Assembly (NCBI GenBank): GCA_963783045.1
Contig: CAWAMD010000009.1
Coordinates: 372,001-436,000, forward strand
DNA: 64,000 nt
Direction of reading: 5' to 3'
Source of the DNA: CAWAMD01 sp963783045
GTDB lineage: Bacteria > Actinomycetota > Nitriliruptoria > Nitriliruptorales > Nitriliruptoraceae
The notes beneath the pieces were generated by a model. It had not been told where the DNA came from and made no database searches. It saw nothing but the letters and a program-made list of their open reading frames with translations. Numbering within the stretch: position 1 is the stretch's first letter; the number at the start of each line of letters is the position of its first letter. This document shows positions 16,994 through 24,636 of the stretch, piece by piece. Position numbers and translations under genes: made by a program.

Positions 16994-17212
16994 CCGCCGC
17001 CGCGTCCGTACAGGTGCCGTTCGGCCGCGCCGACCGCGGCGGACAGCGCCTCGCCGGCGTCGCGGACCGGGCCGGCGGACGGGGCCGGGAGCCCAGGTGG
17101 CGGGCCTCGCGGGCCAGCGCGCGCGCATCGCGACGGGTTCGACGGCCGCCCGGTAGTCCTTCGCGGCGCGCAGCAGCCGGTGGGTCAGTTCGGCGATGTC
17201 GGGGTCGTCCAT
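16990..17212 (-). pseudogene. Small protein gene with frame changes
   Basis: ATG 17,212 follows AGGTGAG and gives DDPDIAELTHRLLRAAKDYR, a good helical start. Between ~17,120 and 17,060 the protein-like pattern moves through two other frames (ARALAREARHLG, then GPVRDAGEALSAAVGAAER) and stops at 16,990, exactly overlapping the next GTG. The neat overlap argues that the true protein is continuous and that one or two indels are sequence errors. Confidence 0.45.
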
Positions 17213-17288
17213 GCTCACCTGCCGGCGCGACGGGACGGCGGACCCGGGAAGGATGCCCCGGGGGTCCGTCGGCGCCCGCCGCGGCGGC

Positions 17289-17606
17289 CTAGCCGAGCCG
17301 GGCCAGCACGTCGGGGCAGCGGCGCGACGCCTCGACGATGATCGCGGCGCGCAGGCCGGCGGCCGGGGTGTCCGGGCCGCGTGCGGCCGCGAGCCGGTCG
17401 GCGGCCCGGCGCGCCAGGTCGGAGGCGGCGCGCCCGTCGGGACGGTCGGCGGCGATCCGGCCGCACAGGACCGCCGCGGCGGCGGCCACGTCCGGGTCGG
17501 CGCGGGTCTCGGCGGGCCGGGGGGTGCGGGCGGGCAGCGCGGCGGTGGCGGCGGCGGCCAGAGCGACCGCCGCCGTCACGAGCGCGAGAGTCCGCAGCCG
17601 GCTCAT
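17289..17606 (-). CDS. Small exported protein, paralogue of the 12.1-kb gene
   Basis: 105 residues; ATG 17,606 overlaps the upstream stop (ATGA). SRLRTLALVTAAVALAAAAT is an export or anchor helix; then ARTPRPAETRADPDV, LCGRI, LARRAADRLAAARG and LRAAIIVEASRRCPDVL follow the same order as in the protein at 12,075-12,392, with both cysteines kept. Its operon position (directly behind a larger exported protein) is also the same, or one gene removed, so an operon-level duplication is likely. Confidence 0.75.
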   Translation of the reverse strand: MSRLRTLALVTAAVALAAAATAALPARTPRPAETRADPDVAAAAAVLCGRIAADRPDGRAASDLARRAADRLAAARGPDTPAAGLRAAIIVEASRRCPDVLARLG

Positions 17607-18481
17607 GTCGTCCAGTTCACCGAGGCGTGGAAGGTGTAGCTCCAGGACGGGTCGCGATAGCGGCGCTGCAGCAGCAGGTAGTCCATGTGTCGCCAGATGT
17701 TGTAGCCGACCGTTCCGTTCCAGTCGAGGTGGTAGTAGTCCGCGAACGAGTTGTACGTGGGAGTCCACGTCTCGCACACCTGGGTTCCCTTTGACGCGTC
17801 GAAACTGCCGAAGCTGACGCTGAGCGTGTACGAGCCGCAGCTCTTTGAGACGCTCTGCGCCGGCGACTTCGAGTTGGTCCCCGCCCAGCTCGTGCCGTAG
17901 TTGCGGTCGGCCTCGATGTCCATGTCGATGAGCCAGCTCGCATACCCGGCGTACGCCTTCGACTTGGCGGAGATGTCCTGTTCGATCACGTAGTAGTAGT
18001 AGCTGCCGTCGTAGCCGTCGTAGGTGACGTCCCAGCAGGACTGGAACTCGACCCAGTTGGTGGAGTAGACGAGGTCGTAGCAGGTGCCGCCTCCGCCGGT
18101 TTGCCCGCTGCGGGTGGTGGAGTCTTCATCCGCCGCGCGGGCGGAGGTGGGGGGCATGGCGGCGTCCTGCCGGACCCGCCACCCTGCAACGGTGGCGTCC
18201 GAGAGGTCGCCTTGTACCTCGGCGCGGGTCGACCCGCCCTCGTCGACGAGGGCGACGGAGGTGGCTTCGATGGCTCGGTGGACGGTCAGGTACTCGGGGC
18301 CGATGCGGTCGCTTCGTCGGAATACCCGGAAGTCGTCGGGTCGCGCGTCCACGCGCCCCTTGGCCTGAGCCCGCGTCGCAGCATCGACGGCGTGCCCATG
18401 GCCGTCGGGTGTGCCGGTGATCTCGGTGAACCCCGCCGGCGGGGGCGACGCCTCCGGAGCGGAGAGCCCTGGCAGCGTCAT
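17603..18481 (-). CDS. Exported protein with aromatic, cysteine-bearing C-domain
   Basis: 292 residues from the first in-frame ATG (18,481). The frame is open further upstream and reads ARYSARAILLALATAATLVA just before that ATG, a convincing signal peptide, but no ATG, GTG or TTG precedes it; a non-standard start or a one-base error near 18,560 is likely. The C-domain (CYDLVYSTNWVEFQSCWDV, YYYYVIEQDISAKSKAYAGY, KSCGSYTLSVSFGSF, VCETWTPTYN) has four cysteines and many aromatic residues. Overall plan resembles the 12.9-kb protein. Unknown function. Confidence 0.65.
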   Translation of the reverse strand: MTLPGLSAPEASPPPAGFTEITGTPDGHGHAVDAATRAQAKGRVDARPDDFRVFRRSDRIGPEYLTVHRAIEATSVALVDEGGSTRAEVQGDLSDATVAGWRVRQDAAMPPTSARAADEDSTTRSGQTGGGGTCYDLVYSTNWVEFQSCWDVTYDGYDGSYYYYVIEQDISAKSKAYAGYASWLIDMDIEADRNYGTSWAGTNSKSPAQSVSKSCGSYTLSVSFGSFDASKGTQVCETWTPTYNSFADYYHLDWNGTVGYNIWRHMDYLLLQRRYRDPSWSYTFHASVNWTT

Positions 18482-18607
18482 CGACGGCGCGACGAGCGTT
18501 GCGGCGGTGGCTAGGGCAAGCAGGATGGCCCTAGCCGAGTAGCGAGCCGAGAACGAGTGCCCCCGTGTGCGTCCCGTGTGTCCTCTGATCGCTGGAACCC
18601 GGGCATA

Positions 18608-18625
18608 CTATGCGTGCCCGCGTAG
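18608..18625. promoter_or_regulatory. BlaI-type operator D
   Basis: CTATGCG-TGCC-CGCGTAG, flanked by A and T. It is ~60-125 bp upstream of the exported-protein gene, depending on that gene's uncertain start. Confidence 0.75.
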
Positions 18626-18696
18626 TGTTTCTGTCGGAGGGTGCGGGGATGCGCCAGCCGCTCCTTCCTGCACGCCAGGCGCGCCGCGCCGGGCCG

Positions 18697-18903
18697 TCAC
18701 GCACGGTCTCTGTCGGGCCGGTCGGTGCCGGTGCGTGCCCGGGCGGCGCAGGCGCGGCAGGCGCGGGGGTGGGACGGGTCGAACGTGTCGGCGACGGCGC
18801 GGCGGACGGCGTCCTCGATGCGGTCGAACATGGGGCGCTCCGTGGTGCGGCCATCAACGTCCGGGATGGGCAGCCGGCAGACGGGGCAGGTGCGTGGCGT
18901 CAC
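18697..18903 (-). CDS. Small zinc-ribbon-like protein
   Basis: 68 residues from GTG 18,903, overlapping the upstream stop (GTGA). TPRTCPVCRLPIPDVDG and later RACRACAARAR give two CxxC pairs ~45 residues apart, a possible zinc-binding pair, around a helix (MFDRIEDAVRRAVADTF). Last gene of the blaI-led operon; possibly regulatory. The family is unknown. Confidence 0.6.
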   Translation of the reverse strand: MTPRTCPVCRLPIPDVDGRTTERPMFDRIEDAVRRAVADTFDPSHPRACRACAARARTGTDRPDRDRA

Positions 18904-19145
18904 GGCCGTTCGAGTTCGTCGGGGGAGTGTTCGGACGCGTCGGTCCAGCCGTCCTCGCCGTCGGACCAGGCGACCAGGACCTCGTCGGCGGCGGGGACCC
19001 CGTCGACCACGCCGGACCAGCCGTGGTGGGCGTGGCGGACGGGCTGGCCGATCAGGACCGGGGTGCCGTCGTCCCAGCGGGGGTGGCGCGGGTCGGGCGG
19101 CGGGCGGCCCGGGATGCGGGGCCGGAACGGGGTCACGGTTCCCAT
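18900..19145 (-). CDS. Small SH3-like hypothetical protein
   Basis: 81 residues. DGTPVLIGQPVRHAHHGWSG, VPAADEVLVAWSDGEDGW is beta-rich, like small SH3-fold or KOW-like proteins. It starts 5 bp after the HTH gene and overlaps the next. Unknown function. Confidence 0.6.
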   Translation of the reverse strand: MGTVTPFRPRIPGRPPPDPRHPRWDDGTPVLIGQPVRHAHHGWSGVVDGVPAADEVLVAWSDGEDGWTDASEHSPDELERP

Positions 19146-19150
19146 CGCGG

Positions 19151-19444
19151 TCAGAGGCGGTCGGCGGCGAGCCGCCGGGCGGAGCGTGCCGGGCGGCCAC
19201 GACGTCGGTCACGAACCACGTCGCCGGTGCGGTAGGCGGGCTCCGCGGGCCGCCGGGCGGCGCGGCCGGCGGGCTCGCGGGTGCTCTCGAGCCGAACCTG
19301 GATCTCGCCGGGGTCCCAGCGACGCTGCTGCCCGACGCGGTAGGGCCGCGGGAAGGCGGGGTCGCGGCGGGCGATGCGGCGGACGGTCGCGGGGTGGACC
19401 GCGAGACGGTCGGCGACCTCGGCGGCGGTGAGAAGCTGCTGCAT
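19151..19444 (-). CDS. Excisionase/MerR-type HTH DNA-binding protein
   Basis: 97 residues. The start MQQLLTAAEVADRLAVHPAT then VRRIARRDPAFPRPYRVGQQ is a HTH_17 helix-turn-helix with wing; a basic tail (RDRRRGRPARSARR) follows. Located 83 bp after the M56 gene in the same direction, so it may be a further regulator of the island. Confidence 0.7.
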   Translation of the reverse strand: MQQLLTAAEVADRLAVHPATVRRIARRDPAFPRPYRVGQQRRWDPGEIQVRLESTREPAGRAARRPAEPAYRTGDVVRDRRRGRPARSARRLAADRL

Positions 19445-19527
19445 GGTTCGCTCCGGCGTGATCGCGTCGGCTGGCTGCCGACGGGACGGCGGGAGCGTGC
19501 CGGGCGGGTCTGGCGCCGCCCGGCCGG

Positions 19528-20466
19528 TCAGCGTGCCGCGTCGGTGCGGTGCACGGTGACGACGGTCACGTCCGTGTCGGTGCGGACGGACGCGGCCGGG
19601 ACGGCCCAGAGGCCGGCGGCCAGGATTGCGGCGGCGACGGCGGCGGACGCGGCGGTGCGGCGAGGCGAGGGGCGCAGCGGCGGGGCGGCGCCGTCGGCGA
19701 GGGCGGAGACGCGGGCGGCGTCGGGGTCGATGCGGCCGACGGCGGCGGCGGGGTCGGTGCGGGGACGGTCGAACGCGACGGCGAGTCCCGCGATCAGGGG
19801 CCGCAGGCCGACGCGGGCGGCGGCGGTCGCGTCGGCGCGCAACTCGGCGCGGACGTGGGCGTGGGCGACGAGGTCACCGACGACGGGGAGGAAGAACGCG
19901 AGGGCGGCGGCGGTCCGGCCGGCGGCGAACCGAGCCGGGTCGCGGGCGGCGGCGTGGGCGGCCTCGTGGGCGAGCACGGCGGCGAGCGCGTCGTCGTCGA
20001 GGGCGTCGGCATAGCCGGCGGCCACGACCACCCGGGGGCGGGCAAGCCCGTAGCAGAACGCGGCGACGCCTGGGTGGCGGGTCACGGTCACGCGGGCCGG
20101 GTCCAGACCGGCCGTCGCGGCGGCGACGGCGACCCGCGGGCAGGGCGGCCGGCCGGTCGCCAGGGCGGCGGCGAGCAGCAGCCGGGTGGCGGCCCACTGG
20201 CGCACGGCGGCGACCGCGCCGGCGGCGAGCAGGACCGCCAGGGCGCCCGCGGCGGCGACGGCGACGGTCCAGGCGGGCAGGCCGGGGCCGAGATGGGCGG
20301 TGCAGGGCAGCCCGGCCCGGACCGGGATGCGGCCGGCGCCGGGCAGGTCGGCGAGCGCGCACGGCAGGTTCGCGGCGCCGAGGCGGACGGTCGCGGCGGC
20401 GGTCGCGGCGATCCCGGCGGCGGCGGTCGCGACGGCCGCCCAGGTCGGGTCGTGCCGTCCGGTCAT
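19528..20466 (-). CDS. BlaR-like M56 membrane metallopeptidase without sensor domain
   Basis: 312 residues; ATG 20,466 overlaps the BlaI stop (ATGA). Hydrophobic segments lie near residues 10-28, 66-88, 183-200 and 273-292. The zinc motif HEAAH is at 167-171, with the likely third ligand E208 in RAELRAD, as in M48/M56 peptidases. BlaR1/MecR1 of staphylococci carry a C-terminal penicillin-binding sensor; here the chain ends right after the last helix, similar in size to the mycobacterial BlaR homologue. It presumably cleaves BlaI or triggers its removal on envelope damage; the signal is unknown. Confidence 0.85.
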   Translation of the reverse strand: MTGRHDPTWAAVATAAAGIAATAAATVRLGAANLPCALADLPGAGRIPVRAGLPCTAHLGPGLPAWTVAVAAAGALAVLLAAGAVAAVRQWAATRLLLAAALATGRPPCPRVAVAAATAGLDPARVTVTRHPGVAAFCYGLARPRVVVAAGYADALDDDALAAVLAHEAAHAAARDPARFAAGRTAAALAFFLPVVGDLVAHAHVRAELRADATAAARVGLRPLIAGLAVAFDRPRTDPAAAVGRIDPDAARVSALADGAAPPLRPSPRRTAASAAVAAAILAAGLWAVPAASVRTDTDVTVVTVHRTDAAR

Positions 20467-20861
20467 GCGGGGTCCGGACGGTCGAGGCGGTCCAGGGCGT
20501 CGCGCAGCCGGTCGGCGAGGTCGGGCCGGCCGGACACGGCATCGGCGATCCCGGCGGCGGCGGCGTCGCCGTAGACGGCGAGCAGCCCGTCGGCGGCGCG
20601 GGCGGCCTCGAAGCGGGCGAGCTCGCCGCGGGCGACCACCGGCCGGTAGGCGTGGGCCCGACCCTCGCGACGCCGCTCGAGATAGCCCTTGTCGGCGAGG
20701 CGGCCCATGACGGTCATCACCGTGTTGTAGGCCCAGCGGCGCGGGTGGGCTGCGTCGAGGTCGGCGACGGTGTCGCCGACGGTGCGCCAAGCGCCGCCGT
20801 GGTCCCAGAGCGCTTCCATGACCTTGGTTTCGAGGGCGCCGAGCGTGGGGGAGGTGTCCAT
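20463..20861 (-). CDS. BlaI/MecI-family transcriptional repressor
   Basis: 132 residues from ATG 20,861, 22 bp after operator E. The winged-helix pattern LGALETKVMEALWDHGGAWR, AYNTVMTVMGRLADKGYLER then GRAHAYRP is the BlaI/MecI signature, including the recognition helix YNTVMTVMGRLADKG; the C-terminal helices form the dimer. It should bind inverted TAC/TAG-rich dyads. Operators E and F lie directly upstream, so autoregulation and control of the divergent gene at 20,977 are predicted. Confidence 0.9.
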   Translation of the reverse strand: MDTSPTLGALETKVMEALWDHGGAWRTVGDTVADLDAAHPRRWAYNTVMTVMGRLADKGYLERRREGRAHAYRPVVARGELARFEAARAADGLLAVYGDAAAAGIADAVSGRPDLADRLRDALDRLDRPDPA

Positions 20862-20883
20862 GCGCGTCCATCCTTGACGTCTA

Positions 20884-20901
20884 CTACGCCTCCAGGCATA
20901 G
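20884..20901. promoter_or_regulatory. BlaI-type operator E (blaI-like promoter)
   Basis: CTACGCC-TCCA-GGCATAG, flanked by A and T, 22 bp upstream of the BlaI-like start; this ties the motif to this repressor. Confidence 0.8.
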
Positions 20902-20908
20902 TTTGCAA

Positions 20909-20926
20909 CTACGGGGCGGCGCATAG
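20909..20926. promoter_or_regulatory. BlaI-type operator F (divergent gene)
   Basis: CTACGGG-GCGG-CGCATAG, 7 bp from operator E and 50 bp before the plus-strand exported protein at 20,977. The two sites share the divergent intergenic region. Confidence 0.65.
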
Positions 20927-20976
20927 TCCGCAATCTACACCGTGCGGCGACGGCGCACGCCGGAACGGGGGGCGCC

Positions 20977-21369
20977 ATGAGAGCAACGATCGCGACGATC
21001 CTGGCCGCGGTCGCGCTGCTGCTCGTGGCGCCGGTGACGGCGGGGGCGGCCACGCCCGGCTCGGGCGTGCTGCCGCCCGCCACCGTCGACTCGGCGTCGG
21101 GCTGCAACGGGTCGGTGTGCATCTTCCTGACCGGCGCCGGCCTGTACGTCTCCGAGTGGACTACCCGGGCCTACCCGACCTCGTACGTGTGCTCGTCGCC
21201 GCGGTTCTGGCGCAACGGCGTGCTCGTGGCGACCGGGTCGACGGCCTGCGGCGGGTCCGGCAGCGAGTTCGTCGCGCACTACGGGTCGGGCTGGTTCTCC
21301 GACGGGGACGTGCTGTGCAACACCTGGACGAACCTGCCCGGCAAGCCCTGCGAGACCGTGCACTCCTGA
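20977..21369 (+). CDS. Small secreted cysteine-rich protein
   Basis: 130 residues. The signal peptide RATIATILAAVALLLVAPVTAGA is followed by a mature part of ~105 residues with six cysteines (SGCNGSVCIFL, YVCSSPRFW, TACGGSG, VLCNTW, KPCETVHS), probably three disulphides. It stands alone and is transcribed away from the BlaI-like gene behind operator F. Could be a secreted inhibitor, toxin or wall-binding protein; no family recognised. Confidence 0.75.
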   Translation: MRATIATILAAVALLLVAPVTAGAATPGSGVLPPATVDSASGCNGSVCIFLTGAGLYVSEWTTRAYPTSYVCSSPRFWRNGVLVATGSTACGGSGSEFVAHYGSGWFSDGDVLCNTWTNLPGKPCETVHS

Positions 21370-21552
21370 CTGGCGCACCGGCGGCGCCACCGCCGAGCCC
21401 GACGGCACGGACCTCGACGGCATGCTCGACCACCTCGGCAACTGCTCCGCAGGCTGGCCGAACGCGCACCATCCAGCTTCGCGATCGTCTACGGCCAAGC
21501 CAACCGAAGCGGCGCGACACCTCCTCGAGATCAACCCCACGGACATCCCGTA
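21370..21552 (+). pseudogene. C-terminal remnant of an unknown gene
   Basis: WRTGGATAEPDGTDLDGMLD in one frame leads into LLRRLAERAPSSFAIVYGQA in the next. It reads like the end of one ~90-residue protein without a start. The rest of the gap to 21,790 shows no gene. Confidence 0.3.
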
Positions 21553-21803
21553 GCCGCCACGAACACCCACTGCAACGGCCAAACCCAACCTCTGGACGTT
21601 CGGTATTTCGTCCGCTGCGCAGCATCCCGCCAAGGTCAATAGTTCGCCCGAAAGAACCCTGCGGTCGTTCGCCGCAAGTATCGTCCTCGACGGTCTGAGC
21701 CGGCGGAGCGAAGTACCGTGCTGTGGGCGTCACGGTGTGTGGCTTTCGGCTGCTGTTGTTCTGGCGGTGGGTGCGGCACCATGTATCCAGGATGGAAGGC
21801 ACG

Positions 21804-22127
21804 ATGATGGAGAGCTCGACGGCGCGGATGCGGCCGGTCGCGATCCCTGACGACCTGTCGGAGCTCGAGGGGCCGCCGTTGCGTGTGCTGGTGGAGCTAC
21901 CGCGTCACGTGCGCTGGTCGGGTCCACCGGTCGAGTACGACCTGGGCCTCCGGTCGCACCGGATCTCGGTGTACGAGCAGGTGCTGTGCGAGGGCACGAT
22001 CGGTGACGTGCGACGGTTCGTCCGGCTCGACGATCTCATCGATCTGTGGGCGGAGCTGTACCTCCCCGAGCATGTCCGACGTGTCTGGAGCGCCGCGCTT
22101 GCCGATGGACGCTACTTGTCTGAGTGA
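21804..22127 (+). CDS. Hypothetical protein of a common actinobacterial type
   Basis: 107 residues from ATG 21,804 (GGAAGG box); an in-frame ATG at 21,792 is possible. VLVELPRHVRWSGPPVEYDL, ISVYEQVLCEGTIGDVRRFV and LDDLIDLWAELYLPEHVRRV: this pattern is widespread in actinobacterial accessory regions, often beside nucleotidyltransferase-like or other TA-like genes. The function is not established. No partner gene is adjacent here. Confidence 0.6.
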   Translation: MMESSTARMRPVAIPDDLSELEGPPLRVLVELPRHVRWSGPPVEYDLGLRSHRISVYEQVLCEGTIGDVRRFVRLDDLIDLWAELYLPEHVRRVWSAALADGRYLSE

Positions 22128-22131
22128 ACCG

Positions 22132-22425
22132 TCACGGGGGTGGTGGTCGGCGCACGGCCATGCCGCCAGCCGACGGTTGAGGGTCTCGTGGCTCGCGTAC
22201 GCCCGCCGGTGGCGGCCCGGGCGGTGGACCGGGTGGGGCGGAGAGGCGCCTGTGGATCTGGCGCTGGCGCAGGTAGAGCAGGGCGAGGAGTGCGGGACCC
22301 GCAAGCGCGACAAGCACCGTCCACAGGACGCGGGCGACCACGAGCTGCATTCCCGTGGCCGCCCCAGCCGTGACGGCGAGGGCGATCAGCCAGGACACCA
22401 GGGCCCGCGGCCGATCGGGAGCCAA
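22132..22425 (-). CDS. Small membrane protein, unknown
   Basis: 97 residues from TTG 22,425. Two hydrophobic segments (ALVSWLIALAVTAGAATGMQ and VARVLWTVLVALAGPALLALLYL) then a basic and Pro-rich tail. It is convergent with the gene at 21,804, the stops being 5 bp apart. Confidence 0.5.
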   Translation of the reverse strand: MAPDRPRALVSWLIALAVTAGAATGMQLVVARVLWTVLVALAGPALLALLYLRQRQIHRRLSAPPGPPPGPPPAGVREPRDPQPSAGGMAVRRPPPP

Positions 22426-22719
22426 AGCACCACCGGACGCCGAAACGTGACGATCCCGTGAAGGGCCCCCGAAGGACGCACGTTGTCAGCCACCTGATGG
22501 CCTCCCGCCCGGGCGATGCCGCCACTCACAGCATCACACGTGCCCGGTTGTGTCGCCAGGGTTGAGCACGAGGTAGCCGCGGTCCATGGGTCTCAGTCAC
22601 AGCCTCCGGCCGGTCCGCAGAAGATGATGGCTTCGGCACCTTCGGCGTTTGTCGTGTCACTCCTGGCTGTCATGGCATCCTGTGCGCACAGTCGCAAGGC
22701 AAGACCGAGGGGGGATGGC

Positions 22720-23064
22720 ATGCAGTGGAGCGCGGCGTGGTGGAGCATCACCCGCGACCTCGCTGAGCTGATGGGGGGTGGCGCGATCGGATGGGCCATC
22801 CTGGTGTTCTTCGCCTCGCTACCGATCGCAGCTCTGCTGATCTGGATGCAGGGTGGCCGGCTCGCGATCCTGTCGCTGGTGATGTGGATCGCTCTGCTGG
22901 CAGGAGCCGTCCTGTACTACGCCACGGATTGGTGGTCGAACCCCGGCCTGAACGGTCTCGGCATGGGCGTGTTGACGGCGGGCGTCGCCTGGGGCGTGCT
23001 GGTCATCGCTTGGTGGCGCCTGCCGTCGAGACATCCTGTCGACGGTGACGAGAGATGGTCGTGA
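22720..23064 (+). CDS. Small membrane protein, three predicted helices
   Basis: 114 residues from ATG 22,720 behind GAGGGGGG. Helices: IGWAILVFFASLPIAALLIW, RLAILSLVMWIALLAGAVLY and LNGLGMGVLTAGVAWGVLVI. Located 50 bp before the truncated sigma-factor gene, in the same direction. Unknown family. Confidence 0.6.
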   Translation: MQWSAAWWSITRDLAELMGGGAIGWAILVFFASLPIAALLIWMQGGRLAILSLVMWIALLAGAVLYYATDWWSNPGLNGLGMGVLTAGVAWGVLVIAWWRLPSRHPVDGDERWS

Positions 23065-23114
23065 GGTAACCGTTCAGGCCGCTGATGCGTTGATAGGGTG
23101 AACAGGGGGCAGCG

Positions 23115-23466
23115 ATGGGGCGGATGCCGGTGGGGCTCGAAGCGTTCTACACGGCCGAGTATCCCCGTCTGGTCCGGGCGTTGGACGCCTACTGCGGGGA
23201 TCTGGGGTTGGCGCAGGAGCTGGCTCACGAGGCGCTGGTGCGTGCCTGTGAGCGGTGGGAGAAGGTGTCGGCGATGGACTCGCCTGGCGGGTGGGTCCAT
23301 CGGGTGGCGATCAACGCGGCGAACAGCACCTTTCGGCGTCGCCGGGCTGAACGTCGTGCGCTGGCGCGGCCGGCCGCCCAGCCCCCGACGGCGGACGACC
23401 CGCCGGACACCGAGATGGGTGCGCTGATCCGCGACGCGATCACGGGGCTGCCGGCCCACGAACGCC
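23115..23466 (+). pseudogene. ECF-type sigma factor, truncated before region 4
   Basis: The N-terminal sigma region 2 is intact: YTAEYPRLVRALDAYCGDLG, QELAHEALVRACERWEKV and SPGGWVHRVAINAANSTFRR. The chain reaches ITGLPAHER, where region 4 should begin, and then the sequence becomes unrelated; a complete relative lies at 26,099. Without region 4 it cannot recognise a -35 element. The break is at about 23,466, shared with the truncated minus-strand gene. Confidence 0.75.
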
Positions 23467-23691
23467 CTTGGGTTCGATCACGTGCACCAGGACAACCCCT
23501 TCTTCGGGGGCCGCCCGGATCCGTGGGTTCTTGACGGACTCCTCGAACGTTCCGTGGTAGACGAACTCTCGAGCGCCTACCTGCCGGACCGCGGCCTCTG
23601 GGGCTTGCGCAGGCAGGGCGGGGGAGTCGTGCGAGGGACGCAAGCAGCGCCCACCGGGTCCCGTCGGCCGTCGTGGCCGGGCGGGCGTCAT
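23467..23691 (-). pseudogene. Unknown gene, 3' end missing at a junction
   Basis: ATG 23,691 overlaps the upstream stop (ATGA). Protein-like part: AVRQVGAREFVYHGTFEESV and NPRIRAAPEEGVVLVHVIEP. Beyond residue ~75 the frame runs into antisense sigma-factor DNA, so the native C-terminus is lost. Unknown family; last gene of the operator-G operon. Confidence 0.45.
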
Positions 23692-24225
23692 GGTCGGGTC
23701 TCATCGGCTCGCCCTTCCGGCGGTGACGGCCGGTCCTGGACGAGACGGTAGGCGTCGAACCCGTCGGGCGGGCCGCCACGCTCTCGTCGTCGCGGAGCCA
23801 CGACATCTCGAACTGGTCGCCGGGCACGAACCGGACCCACTCGCGCCGGCGGCCGTCGGGCGCCGCGTCGCCGTCGGTGGTGACGGCCAGCACGAGGTCG
23901 AACCCGAACCCGGCCCCGTCGGCTCCCTGGGGGACGCGGGCGACCGGCAGCCCGCCGACCAGCAGACGTCAGCCGTCGCCGAACGCGACCCGCGGGTCGG
24001 CGCCGGCGTGGGCGGCCCGGATCAGGGCCCCGTGGGTGTGCCAGCCGGCCCGCCAGTGCGCCGACAGGCCGTCCGCGATATCCGTGGCGTCGAGCAGACG
24101 GCACGGCGACGGCACGACCCGCAGGCATCCGCGACCCGTACCCGACCCGTCCACCGTGCCGTCCTCCTGCGGCGAGCCGCGACCGTAGGCGACGCCGGTG
24201 TCGGCGCCTGCTACGGCGACCGCCG
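23688..24225 (-). pseudogene. Unknown gene with in-frame stop and frameshift
   Basis: The frame reads CRLLDATDIADGLSAHWRAG, ALIRAAHAGADPRVAFGDG, then TGA (23,969-23,971), and continues in the same frame with VGGLPVARVPQGADGAGFGF and REWVRFVPGDQFEMSWLRDD. A one-base shift near 23,765 leads to GFDAYRLVQDRPSPPEGRAD and the stop at 23,688. The start is not clear (a GTG within the frame near 24,155 is one option). Function unknown; no sign of a selenocysteine element was recognised. Confidence 0.45.
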
Positions 24226-24585
24226 GCCAGCACGGGCCGCGGCGACCCCGACCGCGAGCCACGCTGCGGGGTTGCGGCCCGCGAACCCGAGCATCGTCAC
24301 GGGCGACACGCCCCAGCCGGCCTCGAGCGCATGCGGCGCCAGGGCCAACCCGAGCGCCGCCCCGGCCAGGACCGTCAGCCCGAACCCGGCCGCCGGCCGA
24401 CGTCCACCCAACACGGTCGCCCCGGTCGCGAGCCCGCCGGCGACGAGCAGCACCAGCGCCCAGAAGCCGCGGACCGGCCCCGGCCCGTCCCCGGCCCACC
24501 ACACGGCAGTCGCGGCGGCCACGACGAGCACCACCAGCCCGACGCCCGCGCCGGCCAGCCAGCCCCTCGCGTCCTTGATGACCAT
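24211..24585 (-). CDS. Membrane protein, about four helices
   Basis: 124 residues from ATG 24,585. Hydrophobic segments: AGVGLVVLVVAAATAVWWAG, FWALVLLVAGGLATGATVLG, FGLTVLAGAALGLALAPHAL and a final AWLAVGVAAARAG. Second gene behind operator G, 51 bp after the short exported protein. Unknown family. Confidence 0.65.
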   Translation of the reverse strand: MVIKDARGWLAGAGVGLVVLVVAAATAVWWAGDGPGPVRGFWALVLLVAGGLATGATVLGGRRPAAGFGLTVLAGAALGLALAPHALEAGWGVSPVTMLGFAGRNPAAWLAVGVAAARAGRRSP

Positions 24586-24636
24586 GGCTCCTCCGCGTCC
24601 CCTGCCTCGGCGGGAAGCGTCCGCTTCCCACCGAGG

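Noticed and set aside
20977..21369. Lactococcin-972-like bacteriocin
   Set aside because: Secreted and aromatic, but cysteine number and length do not fit the family.
23969..23971. Selenocysteine codon
   Set aside because: No SECIS-like structure or selenoprotein family; nonsense mutation or error is simpler.
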